The notes under the pieces: model-generated
Databases searched by the model: none
Told to the model about the DNA's origin: nothing
Seen by the model: only the letters and a program-made list of their open reading frames with translations
Shown here: positions 43,489-54,172 of the stretch, piece by piece
How positions within the stretch are numbered: the first letter of the stretch is position 1
Layout of the letters: the number at the start of each line of letters is the position of its first letter
Source of the DNA: Neoroseomonas marina
GTDB taxonomy: Bacteria; Pseudomonadota; Alphaproteobacteria; Acetobacterales; Acetobacteraceae
Direction of reading: 5' to 3'
NCBI RefSeq assembly: GCF_012927745.1
Contig: NZ_JABBKX010000001.1
Coordinates: forward strand, 372,001-436,000
DNA: 64,000 bases
Position numbers and translations under genes: made by a program

Positions 43489-43933
43489 GCGGGTCCGACG
43501 GCGGCAGGACGAGGCGGAACAGGTTCCGCCCGTCCTCGGTCCGCTCGTAGCGCAGCGACTGCGCGATGCGGCGGATCAGCGGCAGGCCGAAGCCGCCCAC
43601 CTTCGCCTCGGCCAGTGAAGGCGCGGGCGGCGGCAGGGGCGCGGTGGTCGGATCGAAGGGGCGGCCGCGATCCTCGAAGTCGAAGGCCCAGCCCGCCGGC
43701 TCGCGCGCCAGGCGGATCGAGACCTCGGGCGTGTCCGGCGCATCGAAGCCGTGGCGCAGCACGTTGAGCGCGACTTCCTCGAGCAGCAGCTCCGCCCGCG
43801 AGATCGCCGCGGGTCCCTCGCCGTGGCGGCCGAGGAATTCCGACACGGCCGACTGGGCCCGCGAGACTTCCTCCGCCGGCGATCCGCGCAGCGTCAGGCT
43901 GAGCGTGCGTTCATCGCCGGCGCCGGACGTCAT
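43478..43933 (-). CDS. RsbW-like serine kinase / anti-sigma regulatory factor
   Basis: 151 residues, one HATPase_c-type GHKL domain. N box EEVALNVLRHGF, G1 box DFEDRGRPFDP and G2 box GGFGLPLIRRIAQSLRYER are all present, so ATP binding and kinase activity look intact. RsbW-type proteins phosphorylate a STAS antagonist and bind a sigma factor or another partner. Its start overlaps the STAS stop (ATGA), giving STAS and kinase in stoichiometric production. No sigma factor gene is adjacent. Confidence 0.85.
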   Translation of the reverse strand: MTSGAGDERTLSLTLRGSPAEEVSRAQSAVSEFLGRHGEGPAAISRAELLLEEVALNVLRHGFDAPDTPEVSIRLAREPAGWAFDFEDRGRPFDPTTAPLPPPAPSLAEAKVGGFGLPLIRRIAQSLRYERTEDGRNLFRLVLPPSDPLRS

Positions 43934-44271
43934 GCCGCCAGGAGGGCGAGCGCCGCGGCCTCGTCGGCCACTGTCGGGATGAGCTCATCCAGCGCGACCG
44001 TCGCGAAGACCTCCGCAACAGCGGGCTGCACGCCGCACAGGACGACCCGATGGCCCGCGCGCTGGGCGCTGCGGGAATTCGAGATCAGCAGCCGGATGCC
44101 GAGGGAGCCGACGAAGGACACGCCCGACATGTCGACGATGACGCCCCGGCCGGCCTTGGCGATCCGGTTGGCGAACTCCGCCTCGATCTTCTCGGCACCC
44201 GCGGCGTCGAGGCGCCCGCTGAGCGCGATGCGCAGCGCCGGGGCGCCGTCCTCGGTCACGACCAGATCCAT
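43930..44271 (-). CDS. STAS-domain anti-sigma factor antagonist
   Basis: 113 residues, single STAS fold (beta-start LRIALSGRLDAAGAEKIEAEF). The phosphorylation loop reads DMSGVSFVGSLGIRLLIS: one Ser is present where SpoIIAA/RsbV have DSSG or DSTG, with Leu replacing the second of the pair. So control by the neighbouring kinase is likely but the acceptor must be Ser two residues before the Gly. Between the phosphatase and kinase genes. Confidence 0.85.
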   Translation of the reverse strand: MDLVVTEDGAPALRIALSGRLDAAGAEKIEAEFANRIAKAGRGVIVDMSGVSFVGSLGIRLLISNSRSAQRAGHRVVLCGVQPAVAEVFATVALDELIPTVADEAAALALLAA

Positions 44272-44336
44272 CCGTCATCCTCCATTGGGCCGGCCGTTGC
44301 ATGCGGCCGCCTAGGTCCGGCGCCGGCGAACGCCGC

Positions 44337-45479
44337 TCACGAAATGTCGAGTGTCAGAATCGATACGTCATCGTCAAGCGGGCCGGGGCGAGCCAGGTCA
44401 CGGACCGTCCGCAGCAGGCGCTCAGGGTCGGGCAAGGCGTTTCCTTCCGGCGCGAGGAGATGGGGCAGGAAATCCGCCAGCCCCAGTTCCCGGCCATCCG
44501 GGGCGGTCAGCTCGAAGGCTCCATCGCTGAACAGGTGCAGGCGCGATCCGGGCGGCAACTCCGCCTCCGCCTGGCGGTACGGCCAGTCGGGCGTCACGCC
44601 GATGGCCGGCGCCTTGACGTGCAGCGGCGCCGGCGTCGGGACGCCCGGCAGCAGCAGAAAGGCCGGATGCTGGCCGGCGCAGCCGAAGACGAGGCGCGAG
44701 GCGGCCACGTCGCAGACGCCGTACCACAGGGAGAAGAACAGCCCGCCATGACGGTCCATCTGGAACCGGGCGTTGAGCGCTTCCATCACTGCGACCGGAT
44801 CGGCGAAGTCCACGTCCGGCAGCCCGTGCTCCCGCAGCGTGTTCATCGCCGAGGCGGCGAGCAGTGCCGATCCCGCGCCATGCCCCGCGACGTCGAGCAG
44901 CCACACCGCGAAGCGGTCCTCGTCGAGCCAGCCATAGCCGAAGCCGTCGCCGCCGATGCGCGCCGAAGGCTCGAAGCGCCAGTCGGCGCGGATGCGGCCC
45001 TCGAGGATCGGCGGCGGCAGCAGCGCGGCGACGTAGCGTCCCGCGCGCGCCAGGTCGCGCTCGACCTCATCGACCCGGGCCATGTCGGACGCCCGGCCGC
45101 TGCGATAGACCAGCGTGAAGGGACCCAGGCGCAGCCGGCTGCCGGACATCAGCCGCGTCGGCCCGCCCGTCACCCGCCCATCGACCAGCGTCCCGTTGGT
45201 CGAGCCGAGGTCGGTCACGATCACCGCATCGTCCTCGAGCACCAGGACGCAATGGCTGCGCGAGACGTCGGGCGACGGCAGCACCAGCCCGTTCTGCGCC
45301 GTGCGGCCGATCATCAGCGGCGCGGGACCGAGCTGGATGCGCTGCGGCGGCACGCCCTCGGCGGGCTCGACCTCGAGCAGATGGAGGAGCGGGTCCTCCT
45401 CGGCCGTGGCGGGGGCAAGGCGACGCAGCAGCGTGCGGTCGGAATCGGACGCGTGGCGCCCGGTGGCGTCCTCGTTCAC
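44337..45479 (-). CDS. FHA-domain SpoIIE-type PP2C phosphatase
   Basis: 380 residues. An FHA domain (~50-125: MIGRTAQNGLVLPSPDVSRSHC, DLGSTNGTLVDG), a short helical linker, and a SpoIIE/RsbU-type PPM phosphatase (~170-380: GGDGFGYGW, LLDVAGHGAGSALLA, DDDVSILTL). It should dephosphorylate the downstream STAS protein when its FHA domain, or its partner, senses a phosphothreonine. The GTG at 45479 overlaps the DinB stop (GTGA). FHA fused to a PP2C of this type is unusual compared with PAS- or GAF-linked versions. Confidence 0.85.
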   Translation of the reverse strand: MNEDATGRHASDSDRTLLRRLAPATAEEDPLLHLLEVEPAEGVPPQRIQLGPAPLMIGRTAQNGLVLPSPDVSRSHCVLVLEDDAVIVTDLGSTNGTLVDGRVTGGPTRLMSGSRLRLGPFTLVYRSGRASDMARVDEVERDLARAGRYVAALLPPPILEGRIRADWRFEPSARIGGDGFGYGWLDEDRFAVWLLDVAGHGAGSALLAASAMNTLREHGLPDVDFADPVAVMEALNARFQMDRHGGLFFSLWYGVCDVAASRLVFGCAGQHPAFLLLPGVPTPAPLHVKAPAIGVTPDWPYRQAEAELPPGSRLHLFSDGAFELTAPDGRELGLADFLPHLLAPEGNALPDPERLLRTVRDLARPGPLDDDVSILTLDIS

Positions 45480-46000
45480 GGCGCGATCCGCAGGGCGGCG
45501 AGATCCACCACCCAGGGAAGGTCGGTATCGCCGGTCGCCGCCCCGGCGCGCGTGATGAGCGCGTGGGCCTGGCCCCGGTGATGCGTCTGGTGATTGAAAA
45601 AATGCGTCACCGCGACCCAGAGCGGCAGCGACATCTCCCTGCCCGACGCGCCTGAGAACCAGGTGAGCGGCGCGGCGAGGCGCTCGGCGGTCAGCCGCCC
45701 GGCCCAGTCCTCGATGCGCGCGTCGGCCGCGGCGCGGGCGGATCGCAGGGCGCCCCAATCCTCGATCATCCGGGGGCTGTCCTTCTGGGGGACGGGCGGC
45801 TTCGGCCAATCGTCGAAGCGGCTCATCCAGGTGGTGTCGCCCCAGAGGATGTGGCTCAGCGTCCCGTGCACCGAGGACCAGAAGGCGCCGCCATCCGCGC
45901 GCCGCACCTCATCCGGCAGCCCGTCGGCCGCCGCATAGAGGCGGCGGTTCATCTCGGTGTTGTAGGCCGCCATCATGCGGCTCCAGTCCGGGCCGTTCAT
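45476..46000 (-). CDS. DinB-family protein
   Basis: 174-residue four-helix bundle of the DinB/YfiT type, usually metal-binding and linked to small-molecule or thiol chemistry. His ligands: H45 and H50 in SSVHGTLSHILWGD and the triad-like THFFNHQTHHRGQ. The ATG at 46000 leads an operon-like run into the phosphatase gene. Substrate unknown. Confidence 0.82.
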   Translation of the reverse strand: MNGPDWSRMMAAYNTEMNRRLYAAADGLPDEVRRADGGAFWSSVHGTLSHILWGDTTWMSRFDDWPKPPVPQKDSPRMIEDWGALRSARAAADARIEDWAGRLTAERLAAPLTWFSGASGREMSLPLWVAVTHFFNHQTHHRGQAHALITRAGAATGDTDLPWVVDLAALRIAP

Positions 46001-46015
46001 CCGCCACCCCTGGTG

Positions 46016-47014
46016 TCAGAGCGCCTTCCAGAAGAATACCGTGTCCTGCGGGCGGCGGTCGCCGTCCATTTCGAAACCGGGGATGGCGCCGAGTTCGGTC
46101 CAGCCCTCGGCGCGGTAGAGCGCCTCGGCCGCGCTGCCGCGCCGGGTGTCCAGCATCGCAAGGCGCCGGCCATGCGCCCGCGCGGCCTGTTCGGCGCGGC
46201 GCAGCAGGGCGCGGCCGATGCCGGCACGGCGCGCCGCAGGGTCGACCATGAGTTTCTGGATGCCGGCGACATGGGGCTGGTTCTCGGAGCCGACGAGTTC
46301 CAGCGTCACGGTCCCGGCGAGCCGCCCGTCGAGCCAGGCCGCGAGCAGCACGCGGCTGCCCGCCGCGACCGCGGCAGAACCCGCCTTCCAGAAGGCCGTC
46401 GCCCGGTCGCGCGACAAGGGCGGAAGGTACTCGAGCGAGGCGCCCTCGGCGACGCAGTCGACCAGCAGGTCCGCGAGGCGCCGTTCCGCGCTTGCTGCCG
46501 CGGCGGCGTCCAGCGCCTCGACCACCAGGCCCGCCGCGGGCTTGGCGTAGCGGAATTCCAACGAGTGGGAGATGTCGTCGAGGATCCGGATCGAGCCCTG
46601 CCGGACATAGCCGTGCTTCTCGTAGAAGCCGTGCGCGCGCGTGAACCGCGTATCGGTCCAGAGCACCATCCGCTGCGCGCCCGATGCGCGCGCATGCGCT
46701 TCCGCGGTGCGGAGGAGGTCGCCGGCGAGGCCGGCGCCGCGCGCCCCGGCATCGACATACATCCGGCAGATCTCCCAGGCCGCGTCTTCCTTGAGCGGAC
46801 GCGTCCCCACCATGCCGATGACGCGCCCCGCGCGCTCCGCGGTCCAGAGCGTGCCGCCCTGGTCGCGGAAATAGGTCGCGAGGGCGCGCAGTTCCGGCAC
46901 CTCCCCGTCCACGTCGAGGAGGCAGCCGGGATACTCGCCCCAGCAGGCGCCGATGAGGGCGATGAAGCCCTCGGCGTCGCTGTCCCGCCCCTCGCGCAGC
47001 TCGATGGGAGACAT
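46016..47014 (-). CDS. Tandem-GNAT acetyltransferase
   Basis: 332 residues containing two GNAT domains in one chain. First domain (~1-155): REGRDSDAEGFIALIGACWGEYPGC, acetyl-CoA motif ICRMYVDAGARGAGLAGDLLRTAEAHA and AHGFYEKHGYVRQG. Second domain (~175-330): KLMVDPAARRAGIGRALLRRAEQAA and ALYRAEGWTELG. Both have complete Q/R-x-x-G-x-G/A pyrophosphate loops, so both can bind acetyl-CoA. The acyl acceptor is unknown. Confidence 0.82.
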   Translation of the reverse strand: MSPIELREGRDSDAEGFIALIGACWGEYPGCLLDVDGEVPELRALATYFRDQGGTLWTAERAGRVIGMVGTRPLKEDAAWEICRMYVDAGARGAGLAGDLLRTAEAHARASGAQRMVLWTDTRFTRAHGFYEKHGYVRQGSIRILDDISHSLEFRYAKPAAGLVVEALDAAAAASAERRLADLLVDCVAEGASLEYLPPLSRDRATAFWKAGSAAVAAGSRVLLAAWLDGRLAGTVTLELVGSENQPHVAGIQKLMVDPAARRAGIGRALLRRAEQAARAHGRRLAMLDTRRGSAAEALYRAEGWTELGAIPGFEMDGDRRPQDTVFFWKAL

Positions 47015-47063
47015 CGGCGTCAGACCCCCGATGCCTGCTGCGCGCGGTGCCCGCGCGATGCGG

Positions 47064-48266
47064 TCACGAGAGTTCCTTGCAGAACTCCTGGATGCGGCTG
47101 CACGCCTCGCGCAGGCTCTCGGTGTCCGTCGCGTAGGAGATGCGCAGATAGGGCGACATGCCGTAGGCCGCGCCCTGCACCGCCGCGACGTGCTTCTCCT
47201 CGAGCAGCGCGATCGCGAAGTCGGTGTCGTTCTCGATCTTCTTGCCCGCCTTGGTCGTCTTGCCGAGGCAGCCCGCGATGTTGGGGAACACGTAGAACGC
47301 GCCCTCGGGCTTGTGGCAGGCGATGCCCGGGGCCTGGTTCAGCATGTCGACCACCAGGTCGCGGCGCTGCTTGTAGATCGCCGCGCGTTCCTTCACGAGA
47401 TCCTGCGGGCCGTCGAGCGCCGCCGCCGCCGCGGCCTGCGAGATCGTCGAGATGCCCGAGGTCGCCTGGCCCTGCATGTTGATCATGGCCTTGATCAGCT
47501 CCTTCGGCCCGCCGCAGAAGCCGACGCGCCAGCCGGTCATGGCATAGGTCTTGGAGGCGCCGTTGACCGTGAGCGTGCGGTTCTTCAGCTCGGGCGCGAC
47601 CTCGGCGATCGTGCAGAACTCGAAGCCGTCGTAGACGAGGTGCTCGTACATGTCGTCGGTCATGACCCAGACATGCGGGTGCTTCTTCAGCACCTCGGCG
47701 ATCGCCTTCATCTCGTCGCGCGAGCAGGCCGCACCCGTCGGGTTGTTCGGGAAGTTCAGCATCACCCACTTGGTCTTGGGCGTGATGGCGGCGTCGAGGT
47801 CCTCGGGCCGCAGCTTGAAGCCGTTGTTCTGCGGGCAGGACACCAGCACCGGCTTGCCGCCGGCGACCTTCGCCATGTCGGCGTAGGAGATCCAGTAGGG
47901 GGCGGGGATCACCACCTCGTCGCCCGGATCCACCGTCGCCATGAAGGCGTTGTAGATGCACTGCTTGCCGCCATTGGCGACCATGATCTCGTCGAGCGCG
48001 TAGTCGATGTTGTTGTCGCGCTTGAACTTGCGCTGCACCGCTTCCTTGAGCTGCCTGGTGCCGTCCTGCGGCGGATACTTGGTGTCGCCGGCCAGCGCCG
48101 CCTTGTGCGCCGCCTCGATCGCATGCGGCGGCGAGGGGAAGTCGGGCTCGCCGGAGGCCAGGCTGATCACCTTGATCCCCTTCGCCGCCAGTTCGCGCCC
48201 CTTCATCGTCATCACGACGGAAGCGGAGATGGAGACCTCGTTCATGCGGGCGGCAAGGGCTGGCAT
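47064..48266 (-). CDS. PLP aspartate aminotransferase, class I (downstream copy)
   Basis: 400 residues. Transaminase of the AAT I alpha/beta type: KVISLASGEPDFPSPPHAIEAA, NGGKQCIYNAFM, YWISYADMAKVAGG, NFPNNPTGAACS, DDMYEHLVYDGFEF, PLP-Lys site TVNGASKTYAMTGWRVGF and C-terminal Arg in YLRISYATDTE. Probably oxaloacetate/aspartate or a related 2-oxo acid. Start ATG 48266 (a longer reading adds 30 unrelated residues). Partner copy begins 505 bp upstream. Confidence 0.92.
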   Translation of the reverse strand: MPALAARMNEVSISASVVMTMKGRELAAKGIKVISLASGEPDFPSPPHAIEAAHKAALAGDTKYPPQDGTRQLKEAVQRKFKRDNNIDYALDEIMVANGGKQCIYNAFMATVDPGDEVVIPAPYWISYADMAKVAGGKPVLVSCPQNNGFKLRPEDLDAAITPKTKWVMLNFPNNPTGAACSRDEMKAIAEVLKKHPHVWVMTDDMYEHLVYDGFEFCTIAEVAPELKNRTLTVNGASKTYAMTGWRVGFCGGPKELIKAMINMQGQATSGISTISQAAAAAALDGPQDLVKERAAIYKQRRDLVVDMLNQAPGIACHKPEGAFYVFPNIAGCLGKTTKAGKKIENDTDFAIALLEEKHVAAVQGAAYGMSPYLRISYATDTESLREACSRIQEFCKELS

Positions 48267-48312
48267 TTCTTCTCTCTCTGTCCCTGTGAGGGGGAAAATA
48301 GCGATGGCGAAA

Positions 48313-50401
<2,089 letters not shown>

Positions 50402-50608
50402 CCGCGCACCATGCCGCCTCCCCATGGCAGGATCACGGCCGAAACGCCGGCCCGCCGCCCGTAGCGCGGGCAGACCCGCCCATTCCCTGGGCAGAGCAGG
50501 ACCTGGACCGTGCGCTCCCGCCCCTCGCGCCGCTTGCGCGCGCGCCGGGTCATGCCCCAGACAGAGCCCGATGGCCGGACCGGACCGGCGCAAAGGGAGA
50601 CGAACCGG

Positions 50609-51631
50609 ATGAATGTCGGGCTTTCACGCCGCGCCGCGCTGCTCGCCGCCGGCGGCCTCGTCGCCGCGCCTGCCGTCGCGCGTGCCCAGGCGACGCGCGT
50701 GCGCTTCACCCTCGACTGGGCCTTCCAGGCCCCCAACGCCTTCGCCCTTGTGGCCCGGGAGAAGGGCTATTTCCGCGAGGCCGGGCTCGAGGTGACGGTC
50801 GATCGCGGTCAGGGGTCGGGCGGCGTACCGGTCGCCCTCGCCGGCGGGTCCTACGACATGGGCTACGCCGACCTGAACCCGGCGATCCGCTTCATGGCGG
50901 AAAACCCGGACCGCGGCATCGTCGCCGTCGCCCTGCTGCACGACCGCAGCCCGCTCTGCGCCATCGTGCGCGCCGACGGGCCGATCCGCACGCCCAAGGA
51001 CCTCGAAGGCAAGCGCCTGGCCGCGCCGGACTTCGATGCCGGCCGGCAGCTGTTTCCCGCCTTCGCCAAGGCCGCGGGGATCGATGCGTCGAAGGTCACC
51101 TTCCTGTCGGTCACGCCGCAGCTGCGCGAACCCATGCTGGTCCGCCGCGAAGCCGACGGCGTGACGGGCTTCGTCACCACCTCGGCGCTGTCGCTGAAGG
51201 GCATCGGCCTCGACATCCCGCAGCAGCGGATCATGATGTACTACGACCACGGGCTGAACCTGTACGGCGGCGCGATCCTGACGACGCGCGCCTTCCTCGA
51301 GCGCAATCCCGCCGCCGTCCGCGGCGTGACGGCCGCGCTGATGAAGGGCTTCATCGACACCATCCGCAACGGGCAGGAGATGCTCGACGTGCTGAAGCGG
51401 GTCGAGCCGCTGACGGACGTCGCGATCGAGCGCGAACGCCACCAGATGAACCTCGAGCGCGTCATCCTGACCGACAATGTCCGTGCGAACGGCATCTCGG
51501 CGGTCGACATGGGCCGCATGCAGACCGGCATCCGGGCGGTGGAGGAAGCCTACAACCTGCCGCCGCGGCTGCAGGCGGCGCAGATCTACACGCCGGACTT
51601 CCTGCCGCCGGTCGAGGCGCGGCGCATCTGA
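50609..51631 (+). CDS. ABC transporter substrate-binding protein, NMT1/THI5-like
   Basis: 340 residues. Twin-arginine type signal (LSRRAALLAAGGLVAAPAVARAQ) then an NMT1/THI5-like fold: VRFTLDWAFQAPNAFALVAREKGYFREAGLEVTV and GGVPVALAGGSYDMGYADLNPAIRF. Such proteins bind pyrimidines, sulfonates or aromatic acids for import. The ATG at 50609 has GGGAG upstream. The next genes encode the ATPase and permease, but a large palindrome lies in between. Confidence 0.88.
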   Translation: MNVGLSRRAALLAAGGLVAAPAVARAQATRVRFTLDWAFQAPNAFALVAREKGYFREAGLEVTVDRGQGSGGVPVALAGGSYDMGYADLNPAIRFMAENPDRGIVAVALLHDRSPLCAIVRADGPIRTPKDLEGKRLAAPDFDAGRQLFPAFAKAAGIDASKVTFLSVTPQLREPMLVRREADGVTGFVTTSALSLKGIGLDIPQQRIMMYYDHGLNLYGGAILTTRAFLERNPAAVRGVTAALMKGFIDTIRNGQEMLDVLKRVEPLTDVAIERERHQMNLERVILTDNVRANGISAVDMGRMQTGIRAVEEAYNLPPRLQAAQIYTPDFLPPVEARRI

Positions 51632-51638
51632 GAGAGGT

Positions 51639-51773
51639 GGGGGGAGAAGGGAACTTCTCCCCCCGTGCCCCCCTCAACCTTCTTTGGCCTTTGGGAACTG
51701 ACCGCCGCGGCCGGCGCCGAGTTCCAGAAAAGGTTGAGGGGGGTGCAGGGGGGAGAAGTTCCCTTCTCCCCCC
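51639..51773. repeat. 135-bp nested palindromic element inside an ABC operon
   Basis: Arms 51639-51681 and 51730-51773 are inverse with essentially one mismatch/indel (43-44 bp). Each arm itself contains a hairpin, GGGGGGAGAAG-GGAA-CTTCTCCCCCC. The 48-bp centre holds CCTTTGGGAAC, also found in the 33.3-kb element. It lies between the binding protein and ATPase genes. Confidence 0.85.
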
Positions 51774-51810
51774 TGCCCTTCGCGGCACGCCACGTGCCTA
51801 GGACGGACGC

Positions 51811-52626
51811 ATGACCGCCCATCCCCCGCCCTTCGTCCAGATCCACGACGTCGCCATGCGCTATGGCGGTGTCGAGGGCACGCTCGCCCTGCGCCATGCC
51901 ACGCTCGATGTCGCCGATGGCGAATTCGTCGCCGTGGTCGGCCCTTCGGGCTGCGGGAAGTCGACGCTGATGCGCCTGGTCACCGGCCTCTGGCCGCCGA
52001 CGGAGGGCACGGTGATCGTCGCCGGGCGGGAGGTCTCGGGCCCGCTGTCCATCGCCGGCATGGCCTTCCAGAACCCGACGCTGCTCCCCTGGCGGACCAT
52101 CCAGGCCAACGTGATGCTGCCGCTCGAGGTGGTGCAGCCGCACCGGCGCCAGCTGCGGGCGCAGCGCGCGGAGTATGTGGCGAAGACCCGCGACCTGCTG
52201 CGCCTGGTGGGCCTCGCGGGGTTCGAGGCGAAGTTCCCCTGGCAGTTGTCGGGCGGGATGCAGCAGCGCGCATCCCTGTGCCGCGCGCTGATCCATGACC
52301 CGCGCCTGCTGATGCTGGACGAGCCCTTCGGCGCGCTCGACGTCTTCACGCGGGAGGATCTGTGGGACGTGATGCAGGCGGTGTGGATGGCGAAGAAGCC
52401 GACCGTCATCCTGGTCACCCACGACCTGAAGGAAGCGGTCTACCTGGCCGACCGCGTGCTGATCATGTCGGCGCGACCGGGCCGCATCATCGCGGAGCGG
52501 CACATCCCCTATCCGCGCCCGCGCCGGCTCGACCAGACCTACGAGGCCGAGTTCCAGGCCATCGTCCACGAACTGCGCGACCGGATCTCCGAGGCCCGCA
52601 AGGGAGAGGTCGCCGATGCCCGCTGA
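51811..52626 (+). CDS. ABC transporter ATP-binding protein
   Basis: 271 residues. Walker A GPSGCGKSTLMRL (44-56), signature LSGGMQQRASLCRAL, Walker B LLMLDEPFGALD, Q-loop and H-loop VTHDLKEAVYLADRV. The NrtCD/SsuB subfamily pairs with NMT1-type binding proteins. It ends 11 nt into the permease gene. Confidence 0.92.
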   Translation: MTAHPPPFVQIHDVAMRYGGVEGTLALRHATLDVADGEFVAVVGPSGCGKSTLMRLVTGLWPPTEGTVIVAGREVSGPLSIAGMAFQNPTLLPWRTIQANVMLPLEVVQPHRRQLRAQRAEYVAKTRDLLRLVGLAGFEAKFPWQLSGGMQQRASLCRALIHDPRLLMLDEPFGALDVFTREDLWDVMQAVWMAKKPTVILVTHDLKEAVYLADRVLIMSARPGRIIAERHIPYPRPRRLDQTYEAEFQAIVHELRDRISEARKGEVADAR

Positions 52627-53449
52627 CGCCCCCCGCAGCGCCGAGGCGCTGGCCGAGGCCGCGCGCCGCCGCCGGCGGCTCGAGGCCGCCCTGCCCTGGC
52701 TCGTCATCGCCGGCATGTTCCTGGTCTGGGAAGCGGCCTGCCGTCTGTTCTCCATCCCGCCCTTCATCCTGCCCGCGCCGTCCCTGATCGCGGAGAGCAT
52801 GGTGAAGTGGTGGCAGCCGCTGCTGACCAATGCCTGGGCGACGCTGGTCACGACCTTCGTCGGCTTCATGATGGCGGTGGTCTTCGGCCTGGCGCTCGGC
52901 GTCGCGGTGGGGTCCTCGGTGCTGGTCTATCGCGGGCTCTATCCGCTGCTGATCGCCTTCAACTCGGTCCCCAAGGTCGCGGTGGTGCCGATCCTGGTGA
53001 TCTGGTTCGGCGCGGGCTTCTGGCCGGCGGTGCTGACCGCCTTCCTGATCTCCTTCTTCCCGATCGTGGTGAACGTCGCGACCGGCATCGCGACGGTGGA
53101 GCCCGAGCTGCGCGACGTGCTGCGCGCGCTGGGCGCCAGTTCCCGCGACATCATCGCCAAGGTCGGGCTGCCGCGGGCGATGCCCTACTTCTTCGCCTCG
53201 CTGAAGGTTGCGATCACCGTCGCCTTCGTGGGGTCGATCATCAGCGAGACGGTGGCGGCGAACGAGGGCATCGGGCACCTGATGCTCGTCGCCTCCTCCC
53301 GCTTCGACGTGCCGCTGGTCTTCGCAGGGCTGATCGTGACGGGCATCATGGGCGTGCTGATGTACTGGGTCGCCGTGACCATCGAGGAACGCACGACCGG
53401 CTGGGCCACGCGGGGGCAGAACGACCCGCGCCTCGCGATGGGGGGGTGA
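52616..53449 (+). CDS. ABC transporter permease
   Basis: 277 residues with six membrane segments and the BPD_transp motif ELRDVLRALGASSRDIIAKVGLPRAMPYFF. A C-terminal cytoplasmic tail ends GQNDPRLAMGG. Belongs to the SsuC/TauC class, consistent with the binding protein. The ATG at 52616 is preceded by AGGGAGAGG. Confidence 0.92.
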   Translation: MPADAPRSAEALAEAARRRRRLEAALPWLVIAGMFLVWEAACRLFSIPPFILPAPSLIAESMVKWWQPLLTNAWATLVTTFVGFMMAVVFGLALGVAVGSSVLVYRGLYPLLIAFNSVPKVAVVPILVIWFGAGFWPAVLTAFLISFFPIVVNVATGIATVEPELRDVLRALGASSRDIIAKVGLPRAMPYFFASLKVAITVAFVGSIISETVAANEGIGHLMLVASSRFDVPLVFAGLIVTGIMGVLMYWVAVTIEERTTGWATRGQNDPRLAMGG

Positions 53450-53451
53450 CG

Positions 53452-54165
53452 ATGCAGGCCGTCCGCCTCGGCATGCTGACGCCGTCGTCGAACACGGTCC
53501 TGGAACCGGCGACCTATGGGCTGCTCGCCGGCGTGCCGCAGGTCAGCGCGCATTTCCAGCGCCTGCGGGTGCTGTCCATCACGCTGGAGGGCGGATCGAC
53601 GGGACAGTTCGACGTCGCCCCCATGGTCGCGGCGGCGGAGATGCTGGCCGACGCCAAGGTCCACGCGATCTGCTGGAACGGCACGTCCGGGTCATGGCTC
53701 GGGCTCGAAGCGGACCGCGCGGTGTGCGACGCGATCACCGCCGCGACCGGCATCCCCGCGACCACCGCGACGCTCGCGCTGCACGACGCGCTGACGGCGC
53801 TCGGCGCCCGGCGGATCGGGCTGGTCACGCCCTATCTGGGCAGCGTGCAGGCGGCAATCCTCGCCAATCTCCGTGCGGTGGGTTTCGAGACGGTCGGCGA
53901 ACGGCACCTCGAGGATCCGGGCAACTACTCCTTCGCGGACCACGACGACGCTCTCGTCACGCGCCTGGTGCGGGAGGTCGCGGCCGAAGGCTGCGACGCC
54001 ATCGCCATCCACTGCACGAATTTCCGTGGGCTGAAGGCCGCCGCGGCGGTGACCGAGGTGCCGGTGCTCGATTCCGTCGCCGTCGCGCTGTGGGGGGCAT
54101 TGAGGGCGGCAGGCGCGGATGCGTCGCGCGTGGCCGGCCTCGGCCCCCTCGCAGGTCTCGCCTGA
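53452..54165 (+). CDS. Maleate isomerase / Asp-Glu racemase superfamily protein
   Basis: 237 residues. MLTPSSNTVLEPATY is typical of maleate cis-trans isomerases and arylmalonate decarboxylases, which use two facing Cys: here C74 (ICWNGTSG) and C188 (IHCTNFRG). Both are retained, favouring isomerase or racemase over the single-Cys decarboxylases. Begins two nt after the permease stop, so it is co-transcribed with the importer; the ligand imported is probably a dicarboxylate-like or nicotinate/aromatic derivative, though this is inference. Confidence 0.8.
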   Translation: MQAVRLGMLTPSSNTVLEPATYGLLAGVPQVSAHFQRLRVLSITLEGGSTGQFDVAPMVAAAEMLADAKVHAICWNGTSGSWLGLEADRAVCDAITAATGIPATTATLALHDALTALGARRIGLVTPYLGSVQAAILANLRAVGFETVGERHLEDPGNYSFADHDDALVTRLVREVAAEGCDAIAIHCTNFRGLKAAAAVTEVPVLDSVAVALWGALRAAGADASRVAGLGPLAGLA

Positions 54166-54172
54166 CACCCGC

